A stretch of 64,000 nucleotides of DNA. Origin: Zygosaccharomyces rouxii. Taxonomy: Eukaryota; Ascomycota; Saccharomycetes; Saccharomycetales; Saccharomycetaceae. Positions 41,921 to 51,824 of the stretch are shown here, one piece after another. The stretch is from the NCBI RefSeq assembly GCF_000026365.1, contig NC_012996.1, positions 930,001 to 994,000 on the forward strand, read 5' to 3'. Positions within the stretch are counted from its first letter, which is position 1. Every line of letters starts with the position of its first letter. The notes under the pieces are model-generated. The model had not been told where the DNA came from, searched no databases, and saw only the letters and a program-made list of their open reading frames with translations. The translations under genes were made by a program, and so were the position numbers.

Positions 41921-43930
41921 TCATTCATCAAGTTCGTCTTGACCAAACGATGGGATACCTTGGTCATTGTCATGTGCAATAGCCACACGGGGCTTATCTT
42001 CGATTTGAGGCGCCGAAGTTGACGACGAGGCGTACTCTGGATCATTAGATATTAAGGGAAAGGCATTGGATTCCATTATTTGTAAATCCTGTTGTGTTAC
42101 AGCATTGACGATAAATTTGCGTAAAGAGGTAAATTGTTTGTTGCCATGGTTTTCATCAACCTGGAAAACGACAGACCTCACTAAAGGTTTTAGTTGGATG
42201 AACCAGGTCGGTAGAGGCAGTGGTTGTCTTATCCTATTATCTGTGAGTCTGTAGTTGTATTGACCGATTAGAATGTGCTGGTTATCACCAGCGAACCTTG
42301 TACCCATCTTAAAAGAAGAGGCGAGTCCAAGCAACTTTTTGGAAGCGTCACCAGTGGCTAATCTTACGTAAACGGAGATGGTCTTGGGGGCGGAGTTCAT
42401 CATTTGAAGATTGTTTCTGAAACGACCGTGCGAGTAAAACAATCTTGTCAAATAAACAGGTTCTTTGAACCTTATTGCCCAAGAGCAACCTTTGGGACTA
42501 GCACACTGCCAATAGGTGGAAGGCCCGTATTTAGATTCCTGTAATAATTCCATTGGATTGACTCCATTGCCTTGTTTTAAAGTAGATGAAGTCAAGTGAT
42601 TCAATAGTTTTGTGCCTTGAGAGAAAGTCGCAAAATCTAAATCATCCTCCCATTGGTGTTGGTTACTGTTGTAGATTTGATTAATTAGTTTTTTCAAAAG
42701 AATGGTGGAATATTGTTGGGGAACTCCATTATTAGGATTATTTTCCATTTTCCACTGATCAAATTTACCTGCCATCTCCTGCCAGATTTCTTGCTTATTC
42801 AGTTGTAGTTTCCTGTTCAATTCCTTGATAAAGAAATCCTTGTCCACATATTGGAATTGGTTTGCCAAAATTTCTTTGACGTAAAGACTCAGATCATACT
42901 CCAGTGGCTGTTCCAATGGATGTGAATTTTCAATCAAACTAGATGTTAATCGTGTCAGATAGTTGTGTAGTTCAGGAATTACAAGCACTGATGAAGTATT
43001 GTCAACTACGACAGGAATTTCTTGCGGTAGCTGAGCTTCCAATTCACGTACTAATTGTTGTTGCCACTCAGTGACATTATCCATGGAAAACTGGGGATAT
43101 ACACTTCGTGAAAGTGCTATGCTGATATTATTAACTCTGTTGGTCAGAGATTCCAATTGAGTTTGCAGATAGTTAAAATTTGAAGGTAGCAATTTCTTGA
43201 TATTCTTCTCAAATTGGGATATTACCACTTTAATAGTTTTATCAAAATCACTTTTATACCTGTCATCTCTGTGATCCAATTCATTATATAGATGATTGAT
43301 TTGTCTTTGTAAGCTAGTTGTACCAGTTGGTGTCCCCGCAATAGGTGTAGTGCTACTTCCCAGCAGTTTTAAACCTGAGCTTGCCAGTGGACTGGCAAAG
43401 AATAACACCATCCCCAAAGTAATCCAACAAATTAATCTCCGTATGCTATACCTATTAGCCATGTGCTCCTCTTCATCTTCCAGATATTCCTCTTCATCAT
43501 CTTCTAGATCTTCATCATCTTCATCATCATCATCATCATCATCGTTATCTACTCCTTCTTCAGTCTGATGGTCACCATCGTAAAAACTTCTATCAGCCTC
43601 ATCGGTATAGTCTCCATCAACAGTACTGTTATCATCAAGCCATGCATCATCCATCTCTGATACTCCTTCATCATCATCAAGTACAAGCGATTTCTTAAAT
43701 TTTCTATAGTATTCACTATCATCTTCTGGATCATTGTCATCTTTATTCCTTTGATCTAAACCAACGTCGTACTCCTCGTAATTACTCATGTCTTCTAAAT
43801 CCCCTTCAGACCCATCACCTTCAACCGCCATCGAATTATTTTGACGTCCCATTTGTTTCATTAGCAAATCCCTATAGGCAGAGGAAAGGGACTTGTTGTA
43901 CAGATAATCTTCAGAATAGTCTTTATCCAT
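41921..43930 (-). CDS. MPS3: SUN-domain nuclear envelope protein Mps3
   Basis: A 669-residue inner nuclear membrane and half-bridge protein (S. cerevisiae Mps3, 682) needed for spindle-pole-body duplication, telomere tethering and karyogamy. The nucleoplasmic N-terminus is very acidic, with a D/E tract at about 129-156. One membrane segment (CWITLGMVLFFASPLA, about 168-183) follows a basic RRL. The luminal part has coiled-coil-like regions (about 210-270) and a C-terminal SUN domain (about 455-625) with STYWQCASPKGCSW and HGRFRNN. I start at the ATG at 43930; the codon before is GTG. The acidic tract is encoded by a GAT/GAA microsatellite. Confidence 0.94.
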   Translation of the reverse strand: MDKDYSEDYLYNKSLSSAYRDLLMKQMGRQNNSMAVEGDGSEGDLEDMSNYEEYDVGLDQRNKDDNDPEDDSEYYRKFKKSLVLDDDEGVSEMDDAWLDDNSTVDGDYTDEADRSFYDGDHQTEEGVDNDDDDDDDEDDEDLEDDEEEYLEDEEEHMANRYSIRRLICWITLGMVLFFASPLASSGLKLLGSSTTPIAGTPTGTTSLQRQINHLYNELDHRDDRYKSDFDKTIKVVISQFEKNIKKLLPSNFNYLQTQLESLTNRVNNISIALSRSVYPQFSMDNVTEWQQQLVRELEAQLPQEIPVVVDNTSSVLVIPELHNYLTRLTSSLIENSHPLEQPLEYDLSLYVKEILANQFQYVDKDFFIKELNRKLQLNKQEIWQEMAGKFDQWKMENNPNNGVPQQYSTILLKKLINQIYNSNQHQWEDDLDFATFSQGTKLLNHLTSSTLKQGNGVNPMELLQESKYGPSTYWQCASPKGCSWAIRFKEPVYLTRLFYSHGRFRNNLQMMNSAPKTISVYVRLATGDASKKLLGLASSFKMGTRFAGDNQHILIGQYNYRLTDNRIRQPLPLPTWFIQLKPLVRSVVFQVDENHGNKQFTSLRKFIVNAVTQQDLQIMESNAFPLISNDPEYASSSTSAPQIEDKPRVAIAHDNDQGIPSFGQDELDE

Positions 43931-44896
43931 CACTGATCAATGCTACAAGTATGTTGATTGGATCCAGGAAGTGAATATAAGACAGTGGTTGTTAAGATGA
44001 TTAGCTGTTGGCTCAGCATTCGAGTCCTTACTCCTTTGTTTCGTGTTTTCGTGTGAGACGTCACACTGGCGCGGTGAAGTTAAAATATAAGGATTAAATT
44101 GAATAAATAAATATATGGAAAGATTTGTAGCACTTCGCAAATATGCAGAATAAGCAGATAACTATGCCAAACACTTGAAAACTTCATCAAAAGAAATTGA
44201 ACAAGTTTTTCCAGTTTTTCCCATTAAATTCCATGAAATACTGATTTAATACTGGAAAGAGAGGTGCTTGGAGAGGATTATGATAACTATCGGCTCTCAA
44301 GTCGGATGCTCTTCCAGTGAAACTTCGAGAAGTCATCTTCTATAAATTTGAGAGTATTCACTGCCACTTAATTTTAAAATGGAGGTCGATATCCGGACTA
44401 CAGGGAACCATTCAACTATTAATGCATCAACCCAAAGTTACTGGAGCTAATAGACAACATTAGTCACTTTAAGCATGTACAGAGTTGAAGAGATCTCCTC
44501 TAAGGCCCACCTCCATTTATAAACGTATTCTCTCGAGAATTAGGTTGTGATTATGGCTCTCTCCCCATTGAAATATCAAACGTGAAATGATAAAGCTTCA
44601 CCACAACAAAGAGAATAAAGCCAATTACTGCTTGACTATCCACACTTCACCCAAGCGGCTAATTAGCCGCCATGATTGCAAGTGTTTAGGCTTGTTTCAA
44701 TTCTTCCTCCCATTGTCCAAACCTTTGTTGTCCGACAAAACCGGGTTTGTTCAAAAAACTTATTACCCTAGTAATTTCCGGACAATAGTTTTTTTCACCA
44801 AATTTTTTTTTTCAAGGCGATACAAATAACCAGACCACTACCTTCTTCGACGTTCACTTCTTTTCTCTTTCATGGACTTCCATTCGATCGATCCTG
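43931..44896. other. Divergent MPS3 / MRPS35 interval at the synteny-block junction
   Basis: 966 bases with no supported gene. A perfect 16-base palindrome GCGGCTAATTAGCCGC lies at 44655-44670; its right half extends to TAGCCGCC, 8 of 10 bases of URS1. An 80-codon forward ORF (44587-44829) is low complexity and not called. This is where the YGR/YJR/YJL-type gene order ends. Confidence 0.45.
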
Positions 44897-46111
44897 ATGT
44901 TTCCAATTCACGGTTCTGCTACCACTGCTGGTTCTTCAGTGGTTGTCTATCAGCAAGTGAGGAACCTTTCGAGAAGGAAAATTGCATACCCATTTTATCC
45001 ATTTAAAAGACTGGGCAGAGAACATCCAAAGAAACATGATACTAATTTAAAGAGTGGAATGAGGCAATTCCTCGGTCCACGAAATTACAAAGGTGAATAC
45101 GTTATGAACAAGTATTTTCAAGTACCAAGTAATCACCAGCCCAATTATATCAAACCAGATTTAGAAAGAGGGCAAAGTCTCATTCATCCAATTACCGGAG
45201 AAACTGTTGTACAGAAATACGATGGATCCTTTGGTGAAGTGGAAGAAAACCGTAGGCTGAAAAATATGCCAGAAAAAAGACTTTTACAACCTTTCCCAGG
45301 GAACAGAAATTGTCTTACGAACCATGTAATAAGTGAAGATCTCAAAATGAGGATTTATAACGAAATTCAGGTGGAAGGACTGTCGACACAACAGGTTTCT
45401 CAGAATTACGGATTAAAGATTCCAAGAGTAGAAGCCATTGTCAAGTTGATGGAGATCGAAAAGAAATGGGAGAAACATGTATGTATAGCAAACGGAAGAA
45501 CTACCGAGTTGAGAATCACAATGCATGATGAGATTAGCAAAAATATTATATTCGATTAGTCTTTAAGACACTTGTATGGTTACAACTTTATGCTCTGACA
45601 AATTTGTGATTCTTTATCTCATTATTTTTTTTTTCTTCTCTAAGAAGCATACTAACAGTATTAGCAGAATCGCATAACTCCTGAGTTGGAAGTGATGTCA
45701 TCAACTCTTTACAAGATGTTCCCAGTTTTTGAACCTGAATCAAAACTCGCTAGGGAGAACTTGAGTGAAATTCCTGTTCCACAAAGAGCACTATCATCAA
45801 GATTTTTAACGATCGCAGAATCCGAACCATTCGGTCCAGTTGATGCTGCCAAGGTTTTGGAGTTAGAGCCTGCAGCTCAAACCTTGGAAAAGATGGGATC
45901 TATCGGTGAGCATGCGGAAAATCACAACCAGCAGAAGGGTCCAAGCAATAGAGTAGTTTACGGTGAAGTTCGTAAAGGTGACAGATCTGTTTTCAAATTT
46001 ACGGAATCGCGTGTAGGCAAGGTTGGTCACCGTTACGGTGCTGGTATTCGTGATAATAAGAAAGACCGTAAGATTGGGTTTAACGAAGTGGGACAGATGG
46101 TATACATATGA
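44897..46111 (+). CDS. MRPS35: Mitochondrial small-subunit ribosomal protein Mrps35, spliced
   Basis: Two collinear pieces match one protein of the mitoribosome small subunit (S. cerevisiae Mrps35, about 345 residues). Exon 1 (44897-45478) encodes 194 residues, beginning with a basic, Arg-containing mitochondrial leader ([18 protein letters not shown]). Exon 2 (from 45665 or 45668 to 46111) encodes 147-148 residues ending [15 protein letters not shown]. Joined, they give 341-342 residues, the family length. Without splicing, exon 1 reads into a stop at 45557. Exon 1 ends in phase 0 after KKWEKH and exon 2 continues in phase with (Q)NRITPELE. The S. cerevisiae gene has no intron to my knowledge. 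Confidence 0.92.
45479..45667 (+). other. Spliceosomal intron in MRPS35
   Basis: The donor is GTATGT at 45479-45484 and the branch point is a perfect TACTAAC at 45650-45656. The acceptor is the tandem TAGCAG at 45662-45667, giving an intron of 186 or 189 bases. The branch adenine is 9 bases from the first AG and 12 from the second, so the second acceptor is favoured. Both choices keep frame and differ by one glutamine. A T-rich run lies upstream of the branch point. Confidence 0.92.
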
Positions 46112-46301
46112 AACATCGATCTTGTAAATAAATATAAATACTCAGCATTTGTCAGTCCAATTTTTCTAATTCGATAGATAAATCATTATCATCATTATAA
46201 CGAAAATATTTAATACAAAACAATTACAAAAATAAAGTGCATATTTGGTCTCTTGACGGTAAGAGATGTCTATCATGATGCAGGGCTAAAATTCATTAAA
46301 A

Positions 46302-48164
46302 TCAGCAGAAGAATGAATGTAGTTTAATCCAAATGGATGCACTCTTCATTGCTTGCTTGTGTTCTTCATCTTCTTGTCTTAGAAGTTCAGGGTCGTAATA
46401 ACGCCTATAGGAATCCAAATCGACTTTATTCAATGGAATTAGGAAAGTGAAATCTCTGGTCCAAAGCATGAAACCGACGTAAAATGTCAACCAAATTGGC
46501 AGGGCCAAGTAACTTTGGAAGAAATCACTAGCGCTACATTTACCACCACTATTTGGTGCAGACAGAGCAACCCAGAATTGAGCTGCGAAAACTAATAGTG
46601 AAAAGAAGACACCATAGGCAGACCCCCAAACACCAGTGTTGGACTTGTAACCCAATTCATTGATATCTTTACCTTGAACCTTAATTGCAGCTCTGAAACG
46701 AACGTGGGATAACATAATTGAACTCCAAGTGAACAATTCACTTAAACCTGCAATGGCACTTAACCAACTGAAAATAGTCTCCCTCTTCTCACTGCTTGAA
46801 GCAAATGCAATAACACCAATAATAAAGCAAAGAACTAGTGCACGAGTTGGTCTACCTCTTCTATCAATATAATCAAAATATTTTGGACAGTAACCTTGTT
46901 GGGCCAATGAACATATTAGACGTGGTGCTGCGTACATGGCAGAATTTGACATGGAAACAAGAGCCAACATGACGACAGCATTGATGAAATGTGGTAAAAC
47001 TCTAACGTGATGATAAGAAGCAGCTAACACGTAAGGAGAGACAGATTGAACACCTTCCTTAGCATATGGAGAACCCATCAATCTTGGATGATTGTTTGGA
47101 ACAGTGAAACCAACCAAGACCATTGTCAAAAGGTAAATGAAAATAATTCTGTAAATCGTTGTCTTCGTTGCAGTTGGTATTGTCTTTCTAGGGTTCTCTT
47201 GTTCATTAACGGAAAGAACAAACAATTCAGTACCACCATAGGAGAAATATGCAGATACCAAAACGTAACAAACACCTTTAAATCGCCCTTCTGCAGTATG
47301 ACTTACGAATGCACCTGGGTCATGCCAGTATTTGGCACCAATATAACCAGAATCACCAGCACCACCTGCAGCTACACAAATGGCAAAGATGACAAATCCA
47401 ATAACCATGAGAACTTTGAACAGATTGAGGAAAAATTCTGTTTCACCATAAGCTTCCACACCGATAAAATGAACTATGAAAAGAAACACGAAGAAAATTA
47501 ACACGAATACATCTGCATCGACCCTTGTAGTCCAAAATCTAACCGCGAACGTCATTGCAATCAATTCCATGGGGAACATAGTTAACCATTGTACGAAAAA
47601 TAACCAAGTAGTTGCAAAACCGAATGGTCTGGACACAAGTTGGGAAGTATAAGCATTGAAAGAACCAGGGATTGTAGGAAATGCAACAGCCAATTCACCA
47701 GCGGCTTGCACCATGAAATATGTGTTGACACTAACCAAACCATAACCAATAAGCAATGGAGCAGGTCCAGCATTTGAAAGACCCTTACCATTAGCAATCA
47801 AAAGACCAGTACCGATACCGGTACCCAAAGACATCATTGCAACATGTCTGGTCTTTAAGGCTTGCTTAAGACCAGCATTGGAAACCATGTCACCTTCAGG
47901 ATCATCTTGACCTGGTATGTCTGCTCTTCTGTATGAATCCACAACTCTACCTAGAATACCTCTCTGGAAAAATCCTTGTTTTGGTGGGCCATCGATACCT
48001 TCAGTTTGGATGTTAGAAACTTCCACAGGACTATCACTCAAGTTTTCCACTGTTCCCTTGTAATCATTAATTTGAGTCTCCTCAGAAACAGGCGTATTAC
48101 TGCCTAATCTATGCTTACTGTCAAACGACCGCTTCTCACTATGGAATGATGACGCCATCTCCAT
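46302..48164 (-). CDS. BAP3: Branched-chain/broad amino-acid permease, BAP2/BAP3 type
   Basis: A 620-residue plasma-membrane amino-acid/H+ symporter of the yeast AAT family with 12 membrane segments (about 105-590). Motifs shared with Bap2/Bap3/Tat1 are MMSLGTGIGTGLLIANGKGL, FATTWLFFVQWLT, SAYFSYGGTELFVLSVNEQ, YAAPRLICSLAQQGYCPK and the tail RDFTFLIPLNKVDLD. The C-terminus ends FFC, fitting palmitoylation. It lies near TPI1 and ALG14, as BAP3 (YDR046C) and BAP2/TAT1 (YBR068C/069C) do, so it is the pre-duplication copy. Only one permease is here; a tandem TAT1 partner is not in the window. Leu/Ile/Val transport is inferred. Confidence 0.9.
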   Translation of the reverse strand: MEMASSFHSEKRSFDSKHRLGSNTPVSEETQINDYKGTVENLSDSPVEVSNIQTEGIDGPPKQGFFQRGILGRVVDSYRRADIPGQDDPEGDMVSNAGLKQALKTRHVAMMSLGTGIGTGLLIANGKGLSNAGPAPLLIGYGLVSVNTYFMVQAAGELAVAFPTIPGSFNAYTSQLVSRPFGFATTWLFFVQWLTMFPMELIAMTFAVRFWTTRVDADVFVLIFFVFLFIVHFIGVEAYGETEFFLNLFKVLMVIGFVIFAICVAAGGAGDSGYIGAKYWHDPGAFVSHTAEGRFKGVCYVLVSAYFSYGGTELFVLSVNEQENPRKTIPTATKTTIYRIIFIYLLTMVLVGFTVPNNHPRLMGSPYAKEGVQSVSPYVLAASYHHVRVLPHFINAVVMLALVSMSNSAMYAAPRLICSLAQQGYCPKYFDYIDRRGRPTRALVLCFIIGVIAFASSSEKRETIFSWLSAIAGLSELFTWSSIMLSHVRFRAAIKVQGKDINELGYKSNTGVWGSAYGVFFSLLVFAAQFWVALSAPNSGGKCSASDFFQSYLALPIWLTFYVGFMLWTRDFTFLIPLNKVDLDSYRRYYDPELLRQEDEEHKQAMKSASIWIKLHSFFC

Positions 48165-49008
48165 AAAAATAATGAAAAGATTTCAAGTCACCTAACCTTG
48201 GTTATACTACAGTACTGGGAGTTTAAAGAAATTCGGAGTATAACTACTATTACTATTACTCCCATATATATATTGAAGGACCAGGTACATGAAAAAAAAG
48301 AAACATAAAAAGGTTCTGAATAATGATTAAAGTTCCAATTGGATTGCCCGTGATTTTTTTTTTTTTTTGATAAGCTTAGCAGATAGTTCTCTCCATGCCT
48401 CTTGCCAAGGGAAGTATCGCCCACATTGCCTTCCTTATTGCTAAAGGGCCGATTCAGGTCATCGGAAACACTAAAAAGACTCATTACATAGTTCACATTA
48501 CACCGGTTTCCCACGTTTAAAGTGAATCGATTACTAAAATGCCTTATGGACGGCACATATATTCTCTTTATGTTCAGTTTGTGCCCTTGGTATGGCAATT
48601 ACGATGAGATGAGATGATTCTGCCTTATGCGTAGGCTCGGAGATACCTTCACATTTCTTTTTCGCCATTCGTTTTCGTCATTCGTTCTTTCGTTCTTTCG
48701 TACGGAAGGGCTGTTCCGTGCATTAACGGGTTCTTTTTTTCTTCCATGCGTGTTACAGGAACGGTAAGAAAAGTGGCACCAAAAGAAAAAAAGAAATGAA
48801 AAAGAAAGGAGAACAAAAAAGTTGCCGTGGGGTACAAGAATGCGGAGATGGAGACACGAATACCCGGAGCACGTGATATCGGCGGCCTACTACTGCTACT
48901 ACCTGACAACAAGAACAACAAGAACAACAAAAAAAAAAAAAAAAAAATAAGGGGAGAGAAACAATAAAGTATACAGAAGTACATTGAAACCGGACTTACC
49001 GTTGCCCC
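48165..49008. promoter_or_regulatory. BAP-type permease upstream region
   Basis: 844 bases upstream of the permease, ending at the 3' end of the next gene. It has a T-run around 48354-48368, a 19-base A-run at 48929-48947 and an E-box CACGTGAT at 48870-48877 followed by TCGGCGGCC. SPS-sensor control through Stp1/Stp2 is known for S. cerevisiae BAP genes, but I cannot identify their site. Short ORFs (48188-48598, 48649-48984 reverse) are unconvincing. Confidence 0.45.
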
Positions 49009-49464
49009 TTATCGATCATCAGCATTTCTTTCAATCCATTCCTTCAGATTTATCCAATCAACATCTCTCGTTCTCAAGTCGTCGGGCGCATACCAATCTA
49101 CCGGGAAACCTCTCCTGACTGCTACCAGTGATGGTATGTCCTTAACCGTGAATCTCACCAGGAAATCCATAGTTTCAGCAAAATCTGTCTCCACGTCGAC
49201 TGAATTGATTTTCTTATCAGTTTCGAACATCACTATACGATCCAACGCTCCCGTCAATTTGTCGCATATCGCGTTGTTACGAACGGTGAAATTTAAAATT
49301 ATCGGAGTCTTACCACTGGCAATTAACGTATTGGCTAATTCATTCTCGTTTCTAATGGACAGAAACGTTTGATTTGCTTGTCTAACACCATGGTTGCCAA
49401 AGAGAGATCTAGTTCCAGTGAATAAAGTTGGTTTTACACACTTGTTCAAGATTGACGAGAACAT
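49009..49464 (-). CDS. Mitochondrial thioredoxin-fold protein without CxxC
   Basis: A 151-residue protein that I do not recognise by name. The N-terminus (SSILNKCVKPTLFTGTRSLFG) looks like a mitochondrial presequence. The rest follows the thioredoxin pattern: helix EN-ELANTLIASG, strand TPIILNFTV, then NNAICDKL in the place of the WCGPC active site, an acidic strand with VDVETD, and a cis-proline segment VKDIPSLVAVRRG. Only one of the two active-site cysteines remains, so disulfide reductase activity is unlikely. It lies between the permease and DET1, divergent from DET1. I know of no counterpart in that slot in S. cerevisiae. Confidence 0.72.
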   Translation of the reverse strand: MFSSILNKCVKPTLFTGTRSLFGNHGVRQANQTFLSIRNENELANTLIASGKTPIILNFTVRNNAICDKLTGALDRIVMFETDKKINSVDVETDFAETMDFLVRFTVKDIPSLVAVRRGFPVDWYAPDDLRTRDVDWINLKEWIERNADDR

Positions 49465-49663
49465 AGCAGTCTATAATCCAGAACTGGATCTGTTTTGTTG
49501 TTGTAGGATAGTCAGATGCCCTTTTTTCTCCCTTACAAACAGATCTTCAAGCAAGAAAGAAAAGAAAAAACCCAGAAAAAAAAATTTAACGACTTCACAT
49601 GACTGCTTATTCAATCGGACTGGTATGAACAAGAACAACTCACTTTGAAACAGAGGCAAGACA

Positions 49664-50575
49664 ATGAATTATCAAGGGAAAGCATCTAGAAAACCAAGAT
49701 TAATAGTGCTAATACGCCATGGTGAAAGTGCGTCAAATAGAGACAAAAGCATCAATGAATATACACCCAACCATATGATTCCGCTTACTGAAACAGGTTG
49801 GTCGCAAGCTCGACATGCAGGTGCACAACTTCTACGTCTGTTAAACATCGATGATCCCAAGATTGTCGATAACCTGGGCGACAAATACCACATTACATGC
49901 AACTCGCTACCATTGGAGGGTTATGCGAGGCTGAACAAATCTCTCGATACAAACGTTGTTTTTTACACTTCTCCATACAAGAGAACTCGCCAGACGTTAA
50001 AGGGTATTCTGGATGTATTTGACGAGTACAACGGATTAAACAGTGGCGTAAATCTACCGGACAGCCAATGCTACAAGCCAGAAATTCCGAGAAAAGCAGG
50101 TGTGTGGGCAGTTGAGCACCCGAAAACGTGTAGACAGGCACGTCATTACATCTGTTACAGAGTAAAAGATGATCCGAGAATTAGGGAACAGGATTTTGGT
50201 AATTTTCAAGAGAGTCACAGCATGAAGGAACTTATGCAGAAGAGATCGACTTATGGTCATTTTTTTTTCCGCTTCAAAGAAGGCGAGAGTGCTGCCGATG
50301 TTTACGATCGTGTAGCAAATTTTCAAGAAACCTTATTTCGTCACTTCGATAAAGCCGACAGGAAACCAAGAGATGTGGTTGTGCTCGTGACGCATGGTAT
50401 TTATTCAAGAGTATTTCTCATGAAATGGTTCAGATGGACTTACGAAGAGTTTGAATCGTTTGTCAACATACCGAATGGCAGCATGGTTGTTATGGAATTG
50501 GACGAGTCGATCGACAGGTACGTTTTAAGAACGACTTTGCCCAAGTGGACTCAAGGAACCGGGGGGTTGGACTGA
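49664..50575 (+). CDS. DET1: Det1-type histidine phosphatase-fold protein
   Basis: A 303-residue member of the phosphoglycerate-mutase-like superfamily (S. cerevisiae Det1, about 334), linked there to ergosterol transport. The active-site motif is IRHGESASN (about 18-26). The second arginine motif is YTSPYKRTRQT (about 100-110), and the distal catalytic histidine is in VLVTHGIYSR. The acidic segment IREQDFGNFQ is typical. TPI1 follows immediately downstream in the same orientation, as YDR051C-YDR050C. The 3' flank starts with a TA microsatellite. Confidence 0.92.
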   Translation: MNYQGKASRKPRLIVLIRHGESASNRDKSINEYTPNHMIPLTETGWSQARHAGAQLLRLLNIDDPKIVDNLGDKYHITCNSLPLEGYARLNKSLDTNVVFYTSPYKRTRQTLKGILDVFDEYNGLNSGVNLPDSQCYKPEIPRKAGVWAVEHPKTCRQARHYICYRVKDDPRIREQDFGNFQESHSMKELMQKRSTYGHFFFRFKEGESAADVYDRVANFQETLFRHFDKADRKPRDVVVLVTHGIYSRVFLMKWFRWTYEEFESFVNIPNGSMVVMELDESIDRYVLRTTLPKWTQGTGGLD

Positions 50576-50987
50576 GTCTATATATATATATATATATATA
50601 TGTTGACGTATATATATATACGTATATGTTTTTTTGCGTGTGTAGCCGCTGTCACAACTCACGAACTTTCTCCTTTTTTCACACCACATTTCTCCAACAC
50701 CCATCACCCCGCCTGAAATCCCCTTTCAATCCGCACGCTTCTTCGGTCTTCTCCCGGATTCCACTTTTCTCTCTCTCCTTCTTTCTAGCTTCCACTGACC
50801 AAACAGAGGAAGCCACCCCCATCACACGGTTACCTTAACAGCCATTAATGTATATATATAAGAGAGTCATACAGAGATTGACAAAACCTGCTAGCCACTG
50901 TTCCTCTTATCTAGTATACCAAGAACATCTAGGAATATAACTAATCCAGATAATTCTCCCTATAAACACTTTAATATACAAACTAAA
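50576..50987. promoter_or_regulatory. TPI1 promoter
   Basis: 412 bases between DET1 and TPI1. It opens with alternating TA repeats (about 50579-50601 and 50609-50620). A Gcr1 box CTTCC at 50789-50793 lies in AGCTTCCACT, identical to a box in the TDH promoter. TATATATAA starts at 50851, 137 bases before the ATG. A weak Rap1-like ACACCCATC lies near 50698, and TAGCCGCTG near 50643 is only a partial URS1. Strong CT-rich stretch precedes the TATA. Confidence 0.65.
50579..50620. repeat. TA dinucleotide microsatellite
   Basis: About 11 TA units, interrupted by gttgacg and followed by a second run of TA and ACGTATATG. It begins just after the DET1 stop codon and may sit in its 3' UTR. Confidence 0.9.
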
Positions 50988-51734
50988 ATGGCTAGAAACT
51001 TCTTCATTGGTGGTAACTTCAAATTGAACGGTAGCAAGGCTTCCATTAAGGAAATCGTCGACAGATTGAACGACTCCAAGTTGGACCCAAACGCTGAGGT
51101 CGTTATCTGCCCTCCAGCTCCTTACTTGGGCTACACCGTCGACCTAACCAAGTCCCCACAAGTCTCCGTCGGTGCTCAAAACGCTTACCTAAAGGCCAGC
51201 GGTGCCTTCACTGGTGAAAACTCCGTCGACCAAATCAAGGACGTCGGTGCCAAGTGGGTTATCATTGGTCACTCCGAAAGAAGACAATACTTCCACGAAG
51301 ACGACAAATTGATCGCTGAAAAGACCGCTTTCGCCGTCGGCCAAGGTGTCGGTGTCATCTTGTGTATCGGTGAAACTTTGGAAGAAAAGAAGGCTGGTAC
51401 CACTCTACAAGTCGTCGAAAGACAATTGCAAGCCGCTTTGGAAACCTGCAACGACTGGTCCAAGATCGTCGTTGCTTACGAACCAGTGTGGGCTATCGGT
51501 ACCGGTCTAGCAGCTACCGCTGAAGACGCTCAAGACATCCACCACTCCATCAGAGAATTCTTGGCCAAGAAGTTGGGTGAAAAGGTTGCCTCTGAAATCA
51601 GAATCTTGTACGGTGGTTCCGCTAACGGTAAGAACGCTTCCTCTTTCAAGGACAAGGCTGACGTTGATGGATTCTTGGTCGGTGGTGCTTCTTTGAAGCC
51701 AGAATTCGTCGACATCATCAACTCTAGATTGTAA
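50988..51734 (+). CDS. TPI1: Triosephosphate isomerase
   Basis: A 248-residue glycolytic enzyme interconverting DHAP and GAP, identical in length to S. cerevisiae Tpi1. Active-site residues are present: Lys12 in GGNFKLNG, His95 in IGHSERR, and Glu165 in [11 protein letters not shown]. Codon bias is as strong as in the TDH gene. The leader is A-rich up to the ATG. Convergent with ALG14 (YBR070C), though in S. cerevisiae TPI1 is on chromosome IV. Confidence 0.99.
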   Translation: MARNFFIGGNFKLNGSKASIKEIVDRLNDSKLDPNAEVVICPPAPYLGYTVDLTKSPQVSVGAQNAYLKASGAFTGENSVDQIKDVGAKWVIIGHSERRQYFHEDDKLIAEKTAFAVGQGVGVILCIGETLEEKKAGTTLQVVERQLQAALETCNDWSKIVVAYEPVWAIGTGLAATAEDAQDIHHSIREFLAKKLGEKVASEIRILYGGSANGKNASSFKDKADVDGFLVGGASLKPEFVDIINSRL

Positions 51735-51824
51735 TGTGATAGGAAATGAGACAAGAAATAAGATTTTTTCTTTTTATGCATATAGATTGTTATATTAATA
51801 CGTTATACGTGTGAATGATGATGA

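Noticed and set aside
44587..44829. 80-codon forward ORF between MPS3 and MRPS35
   Set aside because: No family, low complexity at its end, no codon bias; the region is a divergent promoter.
45686..46111. Second MRPS35 piece as an independent gene
   Set aside because: It has no proper start (TTG) and is in phase with a perfect intron; it is exon 2.
48188..48984. Short reverse ORFs upstream of the BAP permease
   Set aside because: They run through poly-A/poly-T tracts and look like non-coding promoter DNA.
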